The translations under genes were made by a program, and so were the position numbers. From Acinetobacter schindleri CIP 107287 (GTDB taxonomy: Bacteria > Pseudomonadota > Gammaproteobacteria > Pseudomonadales > Moraxellaceae), in the NCBI RefSeq assembly GCF_000368625.1, contig NZ_KB849575.1, forward strand, positions 489,202-553,201: a stretch of 64,000 nucleotides of DNA, read 5' to 3'. The notes under the pieces were generated by a model, which was not told where the DNA came from, made no database searches, and was given only the letters and a program-made list of their open reading frames with translations. Positions 56,716 through 64,000 of the stretch are shown one piece after another; the first letter of the stretch is position 1, and each line of letters starts with the position of its first letter.

Positions 56716-56750
56716 CGGCCCATGAGAATCCTCTGGGCCGTTTCTGTTCT
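56716..56750 (+). terminator. Partial terminator/attenuator between rpsB and tsf
   Basis: CGGCCCA (56716-56722) and TGGGCCG (56734-56740) pair and are followed by TTTCTGTTCT. A leaky terminator would reduce tsf relative to rpsB transcription. Confidence 0.6.
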
Positions 56751-56788
56751 ATAAAGAATTCATTTTCTACCGAATTTAGGAGATAAAC

Positions 56789-57667
56789 ATGACTGCAGTT
56801 ACAGCAAGCATGGTTAAAGAATTGCGTGATCGTACAGGTCTTGCAATGATGGAATGTAAAAAAGCTTTGACAGAAGCTGGTGGTGACATCGAACTTGCGA
56901 TCGATAACCTGCGTAAATCTGGTCAAGCAAAAGCAGCTAAAAAAGCTGGTAATATTGCTGCTGACGGCGCGATCACGATCGCTCAGGAAGGCAAAAAAGC
57001 AATTCTTTTAGAAGTAAACTGTCAAACTGACTTCGTTGCTAAAGACGAAAACTTTGCTGGTTTCTCTGCTAAAGTTGCTGCTGCTGCTCTTGCTGCTAAC
57101 GAAACTGATGTTGCTAAAATCGCTGAACTTAAACTTGAAGATGGTGCTACTGTTGAAGAAGCTCGTATCGCGCTTGTTCAAAAAATCGGTGAAAACATCC
57201 AAGTACGTCGTGCGAAAATTGTTGAAGGCGAAAACCTTGCAGTTTATAAACACGGTCTTAAGATCGGTGTTGTTGTGTCTTATACAGGTGACGACGCGAC
57301 TGGTAAAGGTATTGCAATGCACGTTGCTGCGTTCAACCCGGTTGCAGTTTCTGCTGAACAAGTTCCAGCCGAGCTAATTGCGAAAGAAAAAGAAATCGCT
57401 GAAGCGAAAGCACTTGAATCTGGCAAACCAGCAAACATCGTTGAGAAGATGGTTGTAGGTTCTGTTGAGAAATACCTGAACGAAGTTGTTCTTGAGCGTC
57501 AACAATACGTTATCGACAACGACAAAAAAGTTGCTGAAATCCTTAAAACAACTGGTACTACAGTTGCTCAATTTACTCGCTTCGAAGTGGGTGAAGGCAT
57601 CGAGAAGAAAGCTGAAATGAGCTTTGCTGATGAAGTTGCTGCTGCTCAAGCTGCTGCTGCTCAATAA
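56789..57667 (+). CDS. tsf: Elongation factor Ts
   Basis: Nucleotide exchange factor for EF-Tu, 292 residues. The N-terminal UBA-like segment [20 protein letters not shown] is followed by the TDFV motif in [18 protein letters not shown]. The coiled-coil dimerisation region lies near residues 180-230. AGGAGA precedes the ATG. Ala-rich end, then a strong terminator. Confidence 0.98.
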   Translation: MTAVTASMVKELRDRTGLAMMECKKALTEAGGDIELAIDNLRKSGQAKAAKKAGNIAADGAITIAQEGKKAILLEVNCQTDFVAKDENFAGFSAKVAAAALAANETDVAKIAELKLEDGATVEEARIALVQKIGENIQVRRAKIVEGENLAVYKHGLKIGVVVSYTGDDATGKGIAMHVAAFNPVAVSAEQVPAELIAKEKEIAEAKALESGKPANIVEKMVVGSVEKYLNEVVLERQQYVIDNDKKVAEILKTTGTTVAQFTRFEVGEGIEKKAEMSFADEVAAAQAAAAQ

Positions 57668-57689
57668 TTTTTACCTTTAGGTAAAAGTT

Positions 57690-57720
57690 AAAAAAAGCCC
57701 CATTTAATGGGGCTTTTTTT
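57690..57720 (+). terminator. Terminator after tsf
   Basis: AAAAAAGCCCCAT and ATGGGGCTTTTTT form a 13-bp stem. A second smaller hairpin TTTTACC/GGTAAAA precedes it. Confidence 0.95.
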
Positions 57721-57752
57721 ATGATTAAGTCATTACTGATCAGGGGAGAATG

Positions 57753-58295
57753 ATGGCAAATAAAGCAAATAAAGCAAATAAAGCAAATAAAGCAAATATA
57801 GGGATTGGGGCAGTCATCGTACTAATGGTTGCTGCTTATTTGGGACTTGATCTGTCTGAGTCCAAGCAACAGACCAATACTTTCACACCTGTACAGGAAG
57901 CTACTGAACAACATAAACAGCAGCCTGATCGTGCAAATATTAATACGGTAGATACGGGTATTGCACGTATACAACAGGCTTATCAGCAAAGACAAAGTGA
58001 TATTCAGGTTCAAGGTGCAGGCGAGGTGATTGCGATATTAAAAGATGATAATGAAGGGTCTCGTCATCAGAAGTTTATTTTAGAACTGAATAATGGCAAT
58101 ACCCATACCGTGCTGATCGCTCATAATATTGATCTGGCACCGCGTATTTCAAATGTTTAAAAAGGCGACGTGGTCGAATTTTTTGGTGAATATGAATATA
58201 GCGAAAAAGGTGGGGTCATTCATTGGACGCATCATGATCCAAGCCGAAAACATGTTGATGGCTGGTTAAAACATCAAGGAAGAACCTATCAATAA
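57753..58295 (+). pseudogene. DUF3465 family gene with a premature stop
   Basis: The frame encodes a short repeat, one membrane helix at about residues 18-36 (IGIGAVIVLMVAAYLGL), then the DUF3465 domain (QVQGAGEVIAILKDDNEGSR, HQKFILELNNGNTHTVLIAH). A TAA at 58158-58160 stops it after IDLAPRISNV. The same frame continues directly with the expected end of the family (KGDVVEFFGEYEYSEKGG, VIHWTHHDPSRKH, GWLKHQGRTYQ) to TAA at 58293. A single nonsense change therefore removes about 44 residues. Sequencing error is possible. GGGGAG precedes the start (57750 or 57753). Confidence 0.85.
57756..57800 (+). repeat. 9-bp tandem repeat in the DUF3465 coding sequence
   Basis: Four exact GCAAATAAA units followed by one variant GCAAATATA, encoding repeated Ala-Asn-Lys. 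Slippage would change length without shifting the frame. Confidence 0.9.
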
Positions 58296-58328
58296 GGTCC
58301 TTCCCATGAAGGAAAATGAAAAATAGCG

Positions 58329-58784
58329 CTAAATGCGCTTCATTTCGCTTATTTGGCGACTTTTCCAAAAAGGAATTACTTTGCCTAGATAGGCATCCAT
58401 GCACCAAATCGGGCCAATAAGAAGGAATTGGAGGTCTTTAAAGAAAGAAGGCTTTTTCCCTTCCACTTTATGGCCATAAAACTGGCCAACCCAGGCAAAA
58501 ACAAATAGCCCGATATAAAAACCGACGCCGACTGGTAGGATCCAGATCAACCAGGCCATAACTAAAGTCAGTGCTGCCATAGCAACCGCCAATACAATAT
58601 CAAGACGTGTATAAAAGATCATCGCCAAGACAACCAGTAATGCAGTGAGTAATACACTGAAGTGAGCAAGAATACCAATAATAGAAAAATAGATAGTGGG
58701 CACACAGACCCAGTGGATCAGCTTATTAGTCTTGTTTTGATGACTGTCGCTGTATTCATCAAACCATTCCGTTACAGTTTTCAT
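58329..58784 (-). CDS. Mpo1/DUF962-family membrane protein
   Basis: 151 residues with about four hydrophobic helices. Conserved His residues occur in SDSHQNKTNKLIHWVCVPTI and FVFAWVGQFYGHKVEGKKPS, as in yeast Mpo1, a Fe-dependent dioxygenase of 2-hydroxy fatty acids. The end has FLLIGPIWCMDAYLGK. Function as a fatty-acid alpha-dioxygenase is inferred from the family. Confidence 0.85.
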   Translation of the reverse strand: MKTVTEWFDEYSDSHQNKTNKLIHWVCVPTIYFSIIGILAHFSVLLTALLVVLAMIFYTRLDIVLAVAMAALTLVMAWLIWILPVGVGFYIGLFVFAWVGQFYGHKVEGKKPSFFKDLQFLLIGPIWCMDAYLGKVIPFWKSRQISEMKRI

Positions 58785-58852
58785 TTTCCACTCCTGCTGC
58801 TTCTATTTCTTAAAATATAAAGCAGAACAGGGTGGTGGTCAAAACGCACTTG

Positions 58853-58945
58853 TCAGGAAATCAGCTTACTGGAGAAAGACCAATAGACGAGCAGGGCGGA
58901 TAAGAGCAGTAACAGTACACCTAAAATAAGTTCTAATTTAAGCAC
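58853..58945 (-). CDS. Possible small membrane protein (30 residues)
   Basis: GTG-initiated frame on the minus strand: MLKLELILGVLLLLLSALLV then YWSFSSKLIS. It is essentially one hydrophobic helix with a short basic C-terminus. GGA lies 10 bp upstream, a weak ribosome site. It lies between the rlpA terminator and the Mpo1-like gene. The shape recalls KdpF-like or other short membrane peptides, but no family is assigned. Confidence 0.3.
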   Translation of the reverse strand: MLKLELILGVLLLLLSALLVYWSFSSKLIS

Positions 58946-58960
58946 AGCAAATCATTCCAT

Positions 58961-58990
58961 AAAAAAAAGCCACATTATCTGTGGCTTTTG
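58961..58990 (-). terminator. rlpA terminator
   Basis: AAAAGCCACA and TGTGGCTTTT form a 10-bp stem with a 5-base loop; the T run continues on the minus strand. Confidence 0.92.
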
Positions 58991-59015
58991 GTCAAATGCG
59001 TTAATAAGCTAAATC

Positions 59016-59627
59016 TTAAGAGTTTGGCCCTTGTACACGCTCAATACTAACTTTGGCAGTACCCGCATTGGTGATGCCAATTTGCTTGGCTGCACCATAA
59101 GATAAATCAAGTACACGGTTGCCATGGAATGGACCACGGTCATTTACTTTCACTACCACACTCTTACCATTGTTCTTGTTAGTCACACGAATGTAACAAT
59201 TCAATGGGAGGCTACGGTGAGCTGCAGTCATTCCGTTCATGTCGAAAGTTTCGCCGCTAGCCGTTTTACGACCGTGGAACTGACGACCATACCAAGATGC
59301 TGTACCAGTCTGGCTGAATTTACGAACTGTGTTGGAAGCAACAGTGTTCAGTTTTTCAATCACTGAAGGCTCATCTTCAGGGATTTCAATTTTAGCTGCA
59401 ATCGTTTCACGACGAACTTTATCGCCAGAACGCTCAGTGATTGAAAGGCTGTTTAAATTTGTAAAGTTTGAATTGAAGCTTTGAGCTTCACGATTCAGAA
59501 CACGTGTGGCAACACGCGAACGGTCATTATCATTATTTAATGATGATGACTGAACCAATTCTGCCTGCGACTGCGTCAGTGTGACGGTCGTGGCAATGGC
59601 CATTAAGTATTTGATTGAAGAATGCAT
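59016..59627 (-). CDS. rlpA: RlpA-like septal ring lytic transglycosylase
   Basis: 203 residues. The start at 59627 has AGGAG 8 bp upstream and opens a signal peptide (MHSSIKYLMAIATTVTLTQS..A); the frame from 59654 is longer but unsupported. The C-terminal double-psi beta-barrel has GTASWYGRQFHGRKTASGET, LNCYIRVTNKNNGKSVVVKV, and NDRGPFHGNRVLDLSYGAA with the catalytic-type Asp and the conserved His. No SPOR domain and no lipobox are present, unlike Pseudomonas RlpA. Confidence 0.87.
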   Translation of the reverse strand: MHSSIKYLMAIATTVTLTQSQAELVQSSSLNNDNDRSRVATRVLNREAQSFNSNFTNLNSLSITERSGDKVRRETIAAKIEIPEDEPSVIEKLNTVASNTVRKFSQTGTASWYGRQFHGRKTASGETFDMNGMTAAHRSLPLNCYIRVTNKNNGKSVVVKVNDRGPFHGNRVLDLSYGAAKQIGITNAGTAKVSIERVQGPNS

Positions 59628-59915
59628 CGAATCAACTCCTAGCAGCGGGTTCAAAAGGTTAATCTAAAGTGCTGAAAAACCAAGTAAACGAGCCTGATAT
59701 TTAACTTATGCAACTACATTTGACGAAATGGATAATATTCATGCCGGTAATAGCCTGTCTAGTCTTTAATTAAAATAGTCTTGAAAAGAACGTAAAATAA
59801 ACAATAATTGGTTAAAAAATAACCATAATTGTAACAAAGTATGAAAAAAGTCCAGAATTTGAACTATTTCTCATAAATATTTGTTGACTTTTGTGTCTTG
59901 CGGTAAATAAGAGCC

Positions 59916-60917
59916 TTATCGACTCACGATTTCTGTACCTAATAACCACAAAGCAGTGGCGTACATTCGGCTGCGATTATAGGTGGTAATCACCTGAAAA
60001 TTTGGATAAGTAATGTAGTAAATCGGTCCATAATTTTCTTGCAATTGAATGACATTGACCAAATCCAGATCGTCGATTTTTACGATCGGATTCATAGGAC
60101 TAATTCCTTGAGTTTTTAATACACCATAGGGTGTTGGCTGGGTCAGGTCCTTGGCAATTATTGCATCCGGATTTGAACCAGCATAACGTGCAGGGAAAGC
60201 AATTGGCTGGTTGCGTTGCCAGCCATGCTGAGCCAGATAATTGGCAATTGAACCAATAGCGTCCACAGCAGAGTTACGAAGATCAATATGACCATTGCCA
60301 TCATAGTCGACACCAAACTTGGGAATATTGCTTGGCATAAACTGAGGATAACCGATCGCACCGGCATAAGAACCCACTACAGAGTTGGTTGGCACCCCAT
60401 CTTTATATGACCAGGCAATCAGAGCAGAAAGCTCATCCTGAAAGTATTCATTGCGGCGATCACCATTAAATCCAAGAGTGGCTAATGCATCACGGGTGAT
60501 AAAAGAACCTTTGTTGCTACCAAAACCGGTTTCTACTCCCAGAATCCCCAGAATAATCGCCTGTGGTACACCAAACTGCTGTTCAGCACGATTCAGGGTA
60601 TCGGCATACTGCTGTTTAAAACGCACACCACGCTGAATAGTACTTTCAGCCAGAAAATTGGTTTTATAGCTATACCACGGTTTGCTTTCACCAGGACGGC
60701 TCATGATGCTCAGCACATTCGGCAAATTGCGTGTACCATTCATGGCCCAGTCAATCTGTTCATTACTTAAACCATACTGTTGCATGGTTTTGATTTTAAA
60801 AGCAGAATAAGAGGGATGCGTTTGGAAATCATTGGCTTGGCTAAAACTACTAAAACTTAGTGCAGCGAATACCAGAGAAAGTTGTTTAAGTTTTTTATAA
60901 AAATGTGGTTTTAACAT
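59916..60917 (-). CDS. mltB: Lytic murein transglycosylase B
   Basis: 333 residues from the start at 60917, which opens a signal peptide (MLKPHFYKKLKQLSLVFAAL..A); the longer frame from 60971 is possible. The catalytic Glu is in ILGILGVETGFGSNKGSF. Other family segments are GVPTNSVVGSYAGAIGYPQF and DGNGHIDLRNSAVDAIGSIA. No lipobox Cys is seen, so it is predicted soluble in the periplasm rather than outer-membrane anchored. Confidence 0.92.
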   Translation of the reverse strand: MLKPHFYKKLKQLSLVFAALSFSSFSQANDFQTHPSYSAFKIKTMQQYGLSNEQIDWAMNGTRNLPNVLSIMSRPGESKPWYSYKTNFLAESTIQRGVRFKQQYADTLNRAEQQFGVPQAIILGILGVETGFGSNKGSFITRDALATLGFNGDRRNEYFQDELSALIAWSYKDGVPTNSVVGSYAGAIGYPQFMPSNIPKFGVDYDGNGHIDLRNSAVDAIGSIANYLAQHGWQRNQPIAFPARYAGSNPDAIIAKDLTQPTPYGVLKTQGISPMNPIVKIDDLDLVNVIQLQENYGPIYYITYPNFQVITTYNRSRMYATALWLLGTEIVSR

Positions 60918-61170
60918 CTGACAGTGATTTCCAATTTCATGAATGAGTTGGCAATAGGGGGCATCCTGCAATTCTATTTATGCCCGAAAAAAGAGGCAAA
61001 AAATCGATAAAATCTTGTAAACAGAACACAATTGCTCAGGACTATTAAAGATAACATTGACTGGATAATGACATCCAACCGCTTTGACAAAAAGAGACAA
61101 AGTATGGCTATTTTTAACGCATTTTTCTTGTGAAGATGCGTTTACTGTAACAAGCTATTTCATTGGCAAT

Positions 61171-61200
61171 AAAAAAGCCCGACATCAGTCAGGCTTTTTT
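61171..61200. terminator. Terminator downstream of the unknown gene after queF
   Basis: AAAAAAGCCCGAC and GTCAGGCTTTTTT pair with one internal mismatch around ATCA. Confidence 0.88.
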
Positions 61201-61212
61201 GATCAACTTATA

Positions 61213-61863
61213 TTAAGAATAGAACAAAGTGTCGTGGTATTCCGCCATTGCCTTTAGTTCATCCTTGTTTAATTTCAGGATGATTTTATCAGCAGCAATG
61301 TTGATTGCCTTGATCACTGCAGAAGCACCGATATCGGCCGCTTTACGTTTAATCATGCCCAGATCCAGGGTTTTGTTAAAATCCACCATGAAATGACGCA
61401 CAGTCGCCTCACCAAACTCTTTATAGAGATTGCTCAAGGTCTGTTTATCGATTTCATTGCCTGCTTTTACTTCAGCAAACTGGTACTTAAGGCTAGTGAC
61501 CAGATTGGCATCTAGAGATTCACCGATACGGATGTTGCCTTCAGGATCCTTAAACAGACTGCGTTCAGAAAAGGCAATGGATTCACGTACCACATCATTA
61601 GGAGCTTTGCCCAATAACTGCTTGAGCAAGACTGCTACCGTGGACTTGATATATCCTGCCAGTTTTTCCGCAGTATCACGCTTATCACTTGCTGGAAATT
61701 TGCGTACAAGTTCAGTCAAAATGGCATCAATGATCTCATCATTGATCATTAATGCCGTTTTGTCACGAAGTGGATACAGCGGTTCGCTGGAGTTTTTATT
61801 TTTCTGTGCAGTCTGAATTGTATTTAAAAGTTCTGCTGAAGGAATAAATCCAAAAAAAGGCAT
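61213..61863 (-). CDS. Hypothetical protein downstream of queF
   Basis: 216 residues, not recognised. Mostly helical and soluble, with no signal peptide. Segments include MPFFGFIPSAELLNTIQTAQ, IIDAILTELVRKF and a C-terminal LKLNKDELKAMAEYHDTLFY. It is 19 bp after queF and likely in the same transcript as the ABC-2 genes. The terminator follows after 12 bp. Confidence 0.75.
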   Translation of the reverse strand: MPFFGFIPSAELLNTIQTAQKNKNSSEPLYPLRDKTALMINDEIIDAILTELVRKFPASDKRDTAEKLAGYIKSTVAVLLKQLLGKAPNDVVRESIAFSERSLFKDPEGNIRIGESLDANLVTSLKYQFAEVKAGNEIDKQTLSNLYKEFGEATVRHFMVDFNKTLDLGMIKRKAADIGASAVIKAINIAADKIILKLNKDELKAMAEYHDTLFYS

Positions 61864-61882
61864 CGTTAAACCTCAATGTTTC

Positions 61883-62698
61883 TTATTGTCGCGCTAAACG
61901 AATAGGGCGAGGCATCCATGTGGAGTCCGATACACGGCAAGGGTTGATATCCAATCCACCACGGCGTGTATAGGTCGCATATACCATCAGCTTTTCCGGT
62001 TTTAGATTTTGCCAGATATCGGCAAATATCTGTTCCACACATTGTTCATGGAAACCGTTGTGCTGACGATACGAAATAATATAAGCCAATATGCTCTTAT
62101 AACAAGGTTTTTTACCTTGATAGCGTATAAATACTGTACCCCAGTCTGGTTGTCCAGTGACTGGACAGTTACTTCTTAATAAATGTGAATATAGCTGAAC
62201 TTCGACATTTTCATCGCTTTTATTATCTAGAGCCAATAACGTTGCATCAGGATGATTTTCCAGACGTTCTGGGATCAGTTCATCCAGGCAGATTCCTTCA
62301 GGCTTGGCAATGTCCAGCTCATCTATATGGAACAGATCTAGCTTTACGTCCGCTTCAGCGGCTTTAGATAAATCCTGTTCGACTGTCGCAATAAAAGCTG
62401 CTTTAGACTCAAACTTGGCAAAATTCAGACTGTTGAAATACAGCTTAAGAGATTTGGATTCAATCAAGTTTGGAGAAGATGCGGGTAAAGTCATTCGACC
62501 AATTGCGACCTGTGGTACACCGGCAGCATTTAACCAGGATATTTCAAAAATATGCCACCAGTCCGTACCTTGTTGAATTGCTTCAATATGAGCATATTTC
62601 TCACGCGCAGGCGCACGTGAGATTGGGTACAGAATCTCCGGTTGATATTCTGTTGGATAGTTGGTTTCTTTACCAAGAAGAGAATGTTCTACACTCAT
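61883..62698 (-). CDS. queF: NADPH-dependent 7-cyano-7-deazaguanine reductase QueF
   Basis: Reduces preQ0 to preQ1 in queuosine synthesis; 271 residues, the two-domain (E. coli-like) type. The catalytic Cys is in LRSNCPVTGQPDWGTVFIRY, and the QueF motif continues with ILAYIISYRQHNGFHEQCVE. The start overlaps the stop of the permease gene by one base. It is separated from queC/queE by 35 kb. Confidence 0.96.
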   Translation of the reverse strand: MSVEHSLLGKETNYPTEYQPEILYPISRAPAREKYAHIEAIQQGTDWWHIFEISWLNAAGVPQVAIGRMTLPASSPNLIESKSLKLYFNSLNFAKFESKAAFIATVEQDLSKAAEADVKLDLFHIDELDIAKPEGICLDELIPERLENHPDATLLALDNKSDENVEVQLYSHLLRSNCPVTGQPDWGTVFIRYQGKKPCYKSILAYIISYRQHNGFHEQCVEQIFADIWQNLKPEKLMVYATYTRRGGLDINPCRVSDSTWMPRPIRLARQ

Positions 62699-63471
62699 TA
62701 TTCACGCATTCCTGAACCACGAGACAATAAATAGTAAGCAATACCGTATAACACAGCACACCAGAAGGTAATCACAGCCAATGAAATGGAAACATTGACA
62801 TCGCTATGACCTAAAATGCCGAAACGGAATGCATTCACCATATAGACGATCGGGTTAATTAAAGAGAGATTTTGCCAAAAAGGGCTTAAAACACTGATGG
62901 CATAGAATACACCACCTAAATAAGTCAGGGGAGTCAGCACAAAAGTGGGGATAATCGAGATGTCATCAAAGGATTTGGCATATACCGCATTAATAAAGCC
63001 ACCCAATGAAAACAGTAGCGAAGTAACGAGTACTGTATATATAGTTACGAACCAGTTAGTAATATATAAGTCAGTAAAAAATAGACTCATGCTGGTCACA
63101 ATAATTGCCACCAAAATACCACGTGCCACGCCACCTAGAACATAGCCCCACAGGATTGCATGTAGCGGTACCGGACTCATAATCAGTTCTTCAATGCTCT
63201 TTTGAAATTTAGAGCTAAAGAAGCTGGAAGATACGTTGGCATAACTGTTGGTAATGACCGCCATCATGATCAAACCGGGCACAATGAACTGCATATAGCT
63301 AAAGCCGCCCATTTCTCCAATCCGTGAACCCACCAGATTACCAAAAATCACGAAATATAAAGTCATGGTAATGGCAGGTGGAAGTAGGGTTTGGGGCCAG
63401 ATCCGCATAAAGCGGCGGATTTCTTTATAAATGATGGTATAGAGGGCAACGCCAAGCTGATTTAAATTCAT
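62698..63471 (-). CDS. ABC-2 type transporter permease (YadH-like)
   Basis: 257 residues with six predicted helices. An ABC-2 permease domain runs from about residue 15. Segments are PPAITMTLYFVIFGNLVGSR, MSPVPLHAILWGYVLGGVAR and LTPLTYLGGVFYAISVLSPF. The start overlaps the ATPase stop by 4 bp. Related YadGH exporters have an unknown substrate. Confidence 0.9.
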   Translation of the reverse strand: MNLNQLGVALYTIIYKEIRRFMRIWPQTLLPPAITMTLYFVIFGNLVGSRIGEMGGFSYMQFIVPGLIMMAVITNSYANVSSSFFSSKFQKSIEELIMSPVPLHAILWGYVLGGVARGILVAIIVTSMSLFFTDLYITNWFVTIYTVLVTSLLFSLGGFINAVYAKSFDDISIIPTFVLTPLTYLGGVFYAISVLSPFWQNLSLINPIVYMVNAFRFGILGHSDVNVSISLAVITFWCAVLYGIAYYLLSRGSGMRE

Positions 63472-64000
63472 TGCGCAGCTCCATTGAGGTTTTTCTCAAC
63501 CATTTTCACAAACAATTCTTCAAGACGGTTGGATTTGTTACGCATACTACGTACTTGGATATTCTGTGCTTCGAGTAACTGGAACAGTTCATTCATACTA
63601 TGTGCTTTATCTAAAGTGACTTCCAATGTCATTGGATCGACCAGATTAAACTTCACACCAATAATATCGAGCTGGAGAGGTTCGATTGGTTCGGCCAGAT
63701 CGAAGATAAAGGATTCTTCATTTAGCTGATTGAGGAAGTTCTTCATGGTGGTGTCTTCTTTAATGACACCACGGTCAATGATTGCAATCCGGCGACACAG
63801 CATCTCTGCTTCTTCTAAGTAGTGAGTGGTCAGAATGATTGATGTACCTTTATTGTTCATCTCATTCAGAAAGTCCCACATCGAGCGACGCAGCTCGATA
63901 TCGACACCCGCCGTTGGTTCATCCAGAATTAACAGTTTTGGTTCATGCATCATGGCACGAGCGATCATCAGACGACGTTTCATCCCGCCTGAAAGCATGC
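63468..64000 (-). CDS. ABC transporter ATP-binding protein (YadG-like), partial
   Basis: C-terminal part of an ABC ATPase; the 5' end lies beyond the window. The signature MLSGGMKRRLMIARAMMHEP, Walker B KLLILDEPTAGVDIELRRSM and H-loop ILTTHYLEEAEML are present, while Walker A is outside. The accessory C-terminal domain ends VRSMRNKSNRLEELF. It pairs with the permease. Confidence 0.9.
   Translation of the reverse strand, partial: MLSGGMKRRLMIARAMMHEPKLLILDEPTAGVDIELRRSMWDFLNEMNNKGTSIILTTHYLEEAEMLCRRIAIIDRGVIKEDTTMKNFLNQLNEESFIFDLAEPIEPLQLDIIGVKFNLVDPMTLEVTLDKAHSMNELFQLLEAQNIQVRSMRNKSNRLEELFVKMVEKNLNGAAQ

Noticed and set aside
1..64000. CRISPR array, prophage, toxin-antitoxin pair or other defence system
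   Set aside because: No regularly spaced repeats, phage structural genes, or paired toxin/antitoxin frames were seen on either strand.

Overview
This window is chromosomal DNA from a gammaproteobacterium of the genus Acinetobacter (Moraxellaceae). The evidence is the low GC content and AT-rich spacers, a CarO-type outer-membrane barrel, an Acinetobacter-type small lipoprotein after era, and the overall protein character. The species cannot be fixed from the sequence alone. Almost everything is housekeeping or metabolic. I see no prophage, CRISPR array, plasmid gene, resistance island or recognisable defence system. The accessory signal lies in small things: one insertion sequence, three copies of a hairpin repeat, three broken genes, two unlisted small membrane ORFs and several operator-like palindromes.

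Layout. 1-2.1 kb: the ybgC-tolQ-tolR-tolA cell-envelope operon on the minus strand, with tolA cut by the window edge. 2.3-7.6 kb: a small secreted protein, an IS903-group insertion sequence, a secreted M20 amidohydrolase, a secreted acetamidase/formamidase-like protein behind a sigma-54-like promoter, and an unknown membrane protein. 7.6-15.3 kb: ruvB, ruvA, a dGTPase and purL. 15.3-16.5 kb: an apparent gene desert that holds a decayed lipoprotein gene and a 41-codon membrane-protein ORF preceded by an FNR-like box. 16.5-24.5 kb: a catabolic and salvage region with a phenol-type flavin hydroxylase and divergent LysR regulator, a NIF3-like protein, a carotenoid-cleavage-type oxygenase, a nitroreductase, a crotonase, NMN adenylyltransferase and a YceI protein. 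24.5-28.4 kb: a LysR gene remnant, a peroxiredoxin, queC, queE and dapD. 28.8 kb: the CarO-like porin. 29.7-36.4 kb: the sulfate regulon, with cysB, cysA, cysW, cysT, a small hydrolase and two tandem sulfate-binding proteins. 36.6-39.6 kb: pabC-mltG-tmk and a thioesterase. 40-43.8 kb: nadB, a Do-type protease and a thioesterase. 44-51.1 kb: the large plus-strand cluster lepA-lepB-DUF4845-rnc-era-lipoprotein-recO-pdxJ-miaE. 51.5 kb: tRNA-Asn. 51.8-57.7 kb: small metabolic genes, an aspartate-type aminotransferase, map, and rpsB-tsf. 57.7-64 kb: a DUF3465 gene with a premature stop, an Mpo1-like membrane protein, rlpA, mltB, an unknown gene, queF, and an ABC-2 exporter whose ATPase runs off the window.

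How the genes connect. Queuosine-precursor genes occur at two sites (queC/queE and queF). Sulfate uptake has its regulator (cysB) and transporter together, with two near-duplicate binding proteins that share a 33-bp upstream motif. NAD metabolism appears as nadB (de novo) and nadM (salvage), the latter behind a perfect 10-bp inverted repeat. Several genes encode envelope and peptidoglycan functions (Tol, MltG, RlpA, MltB, LepB). Many starts were moved from the longest ORF to a downstream codon with a good ribosome binding site or signal peptide; the reasons are given per gene.
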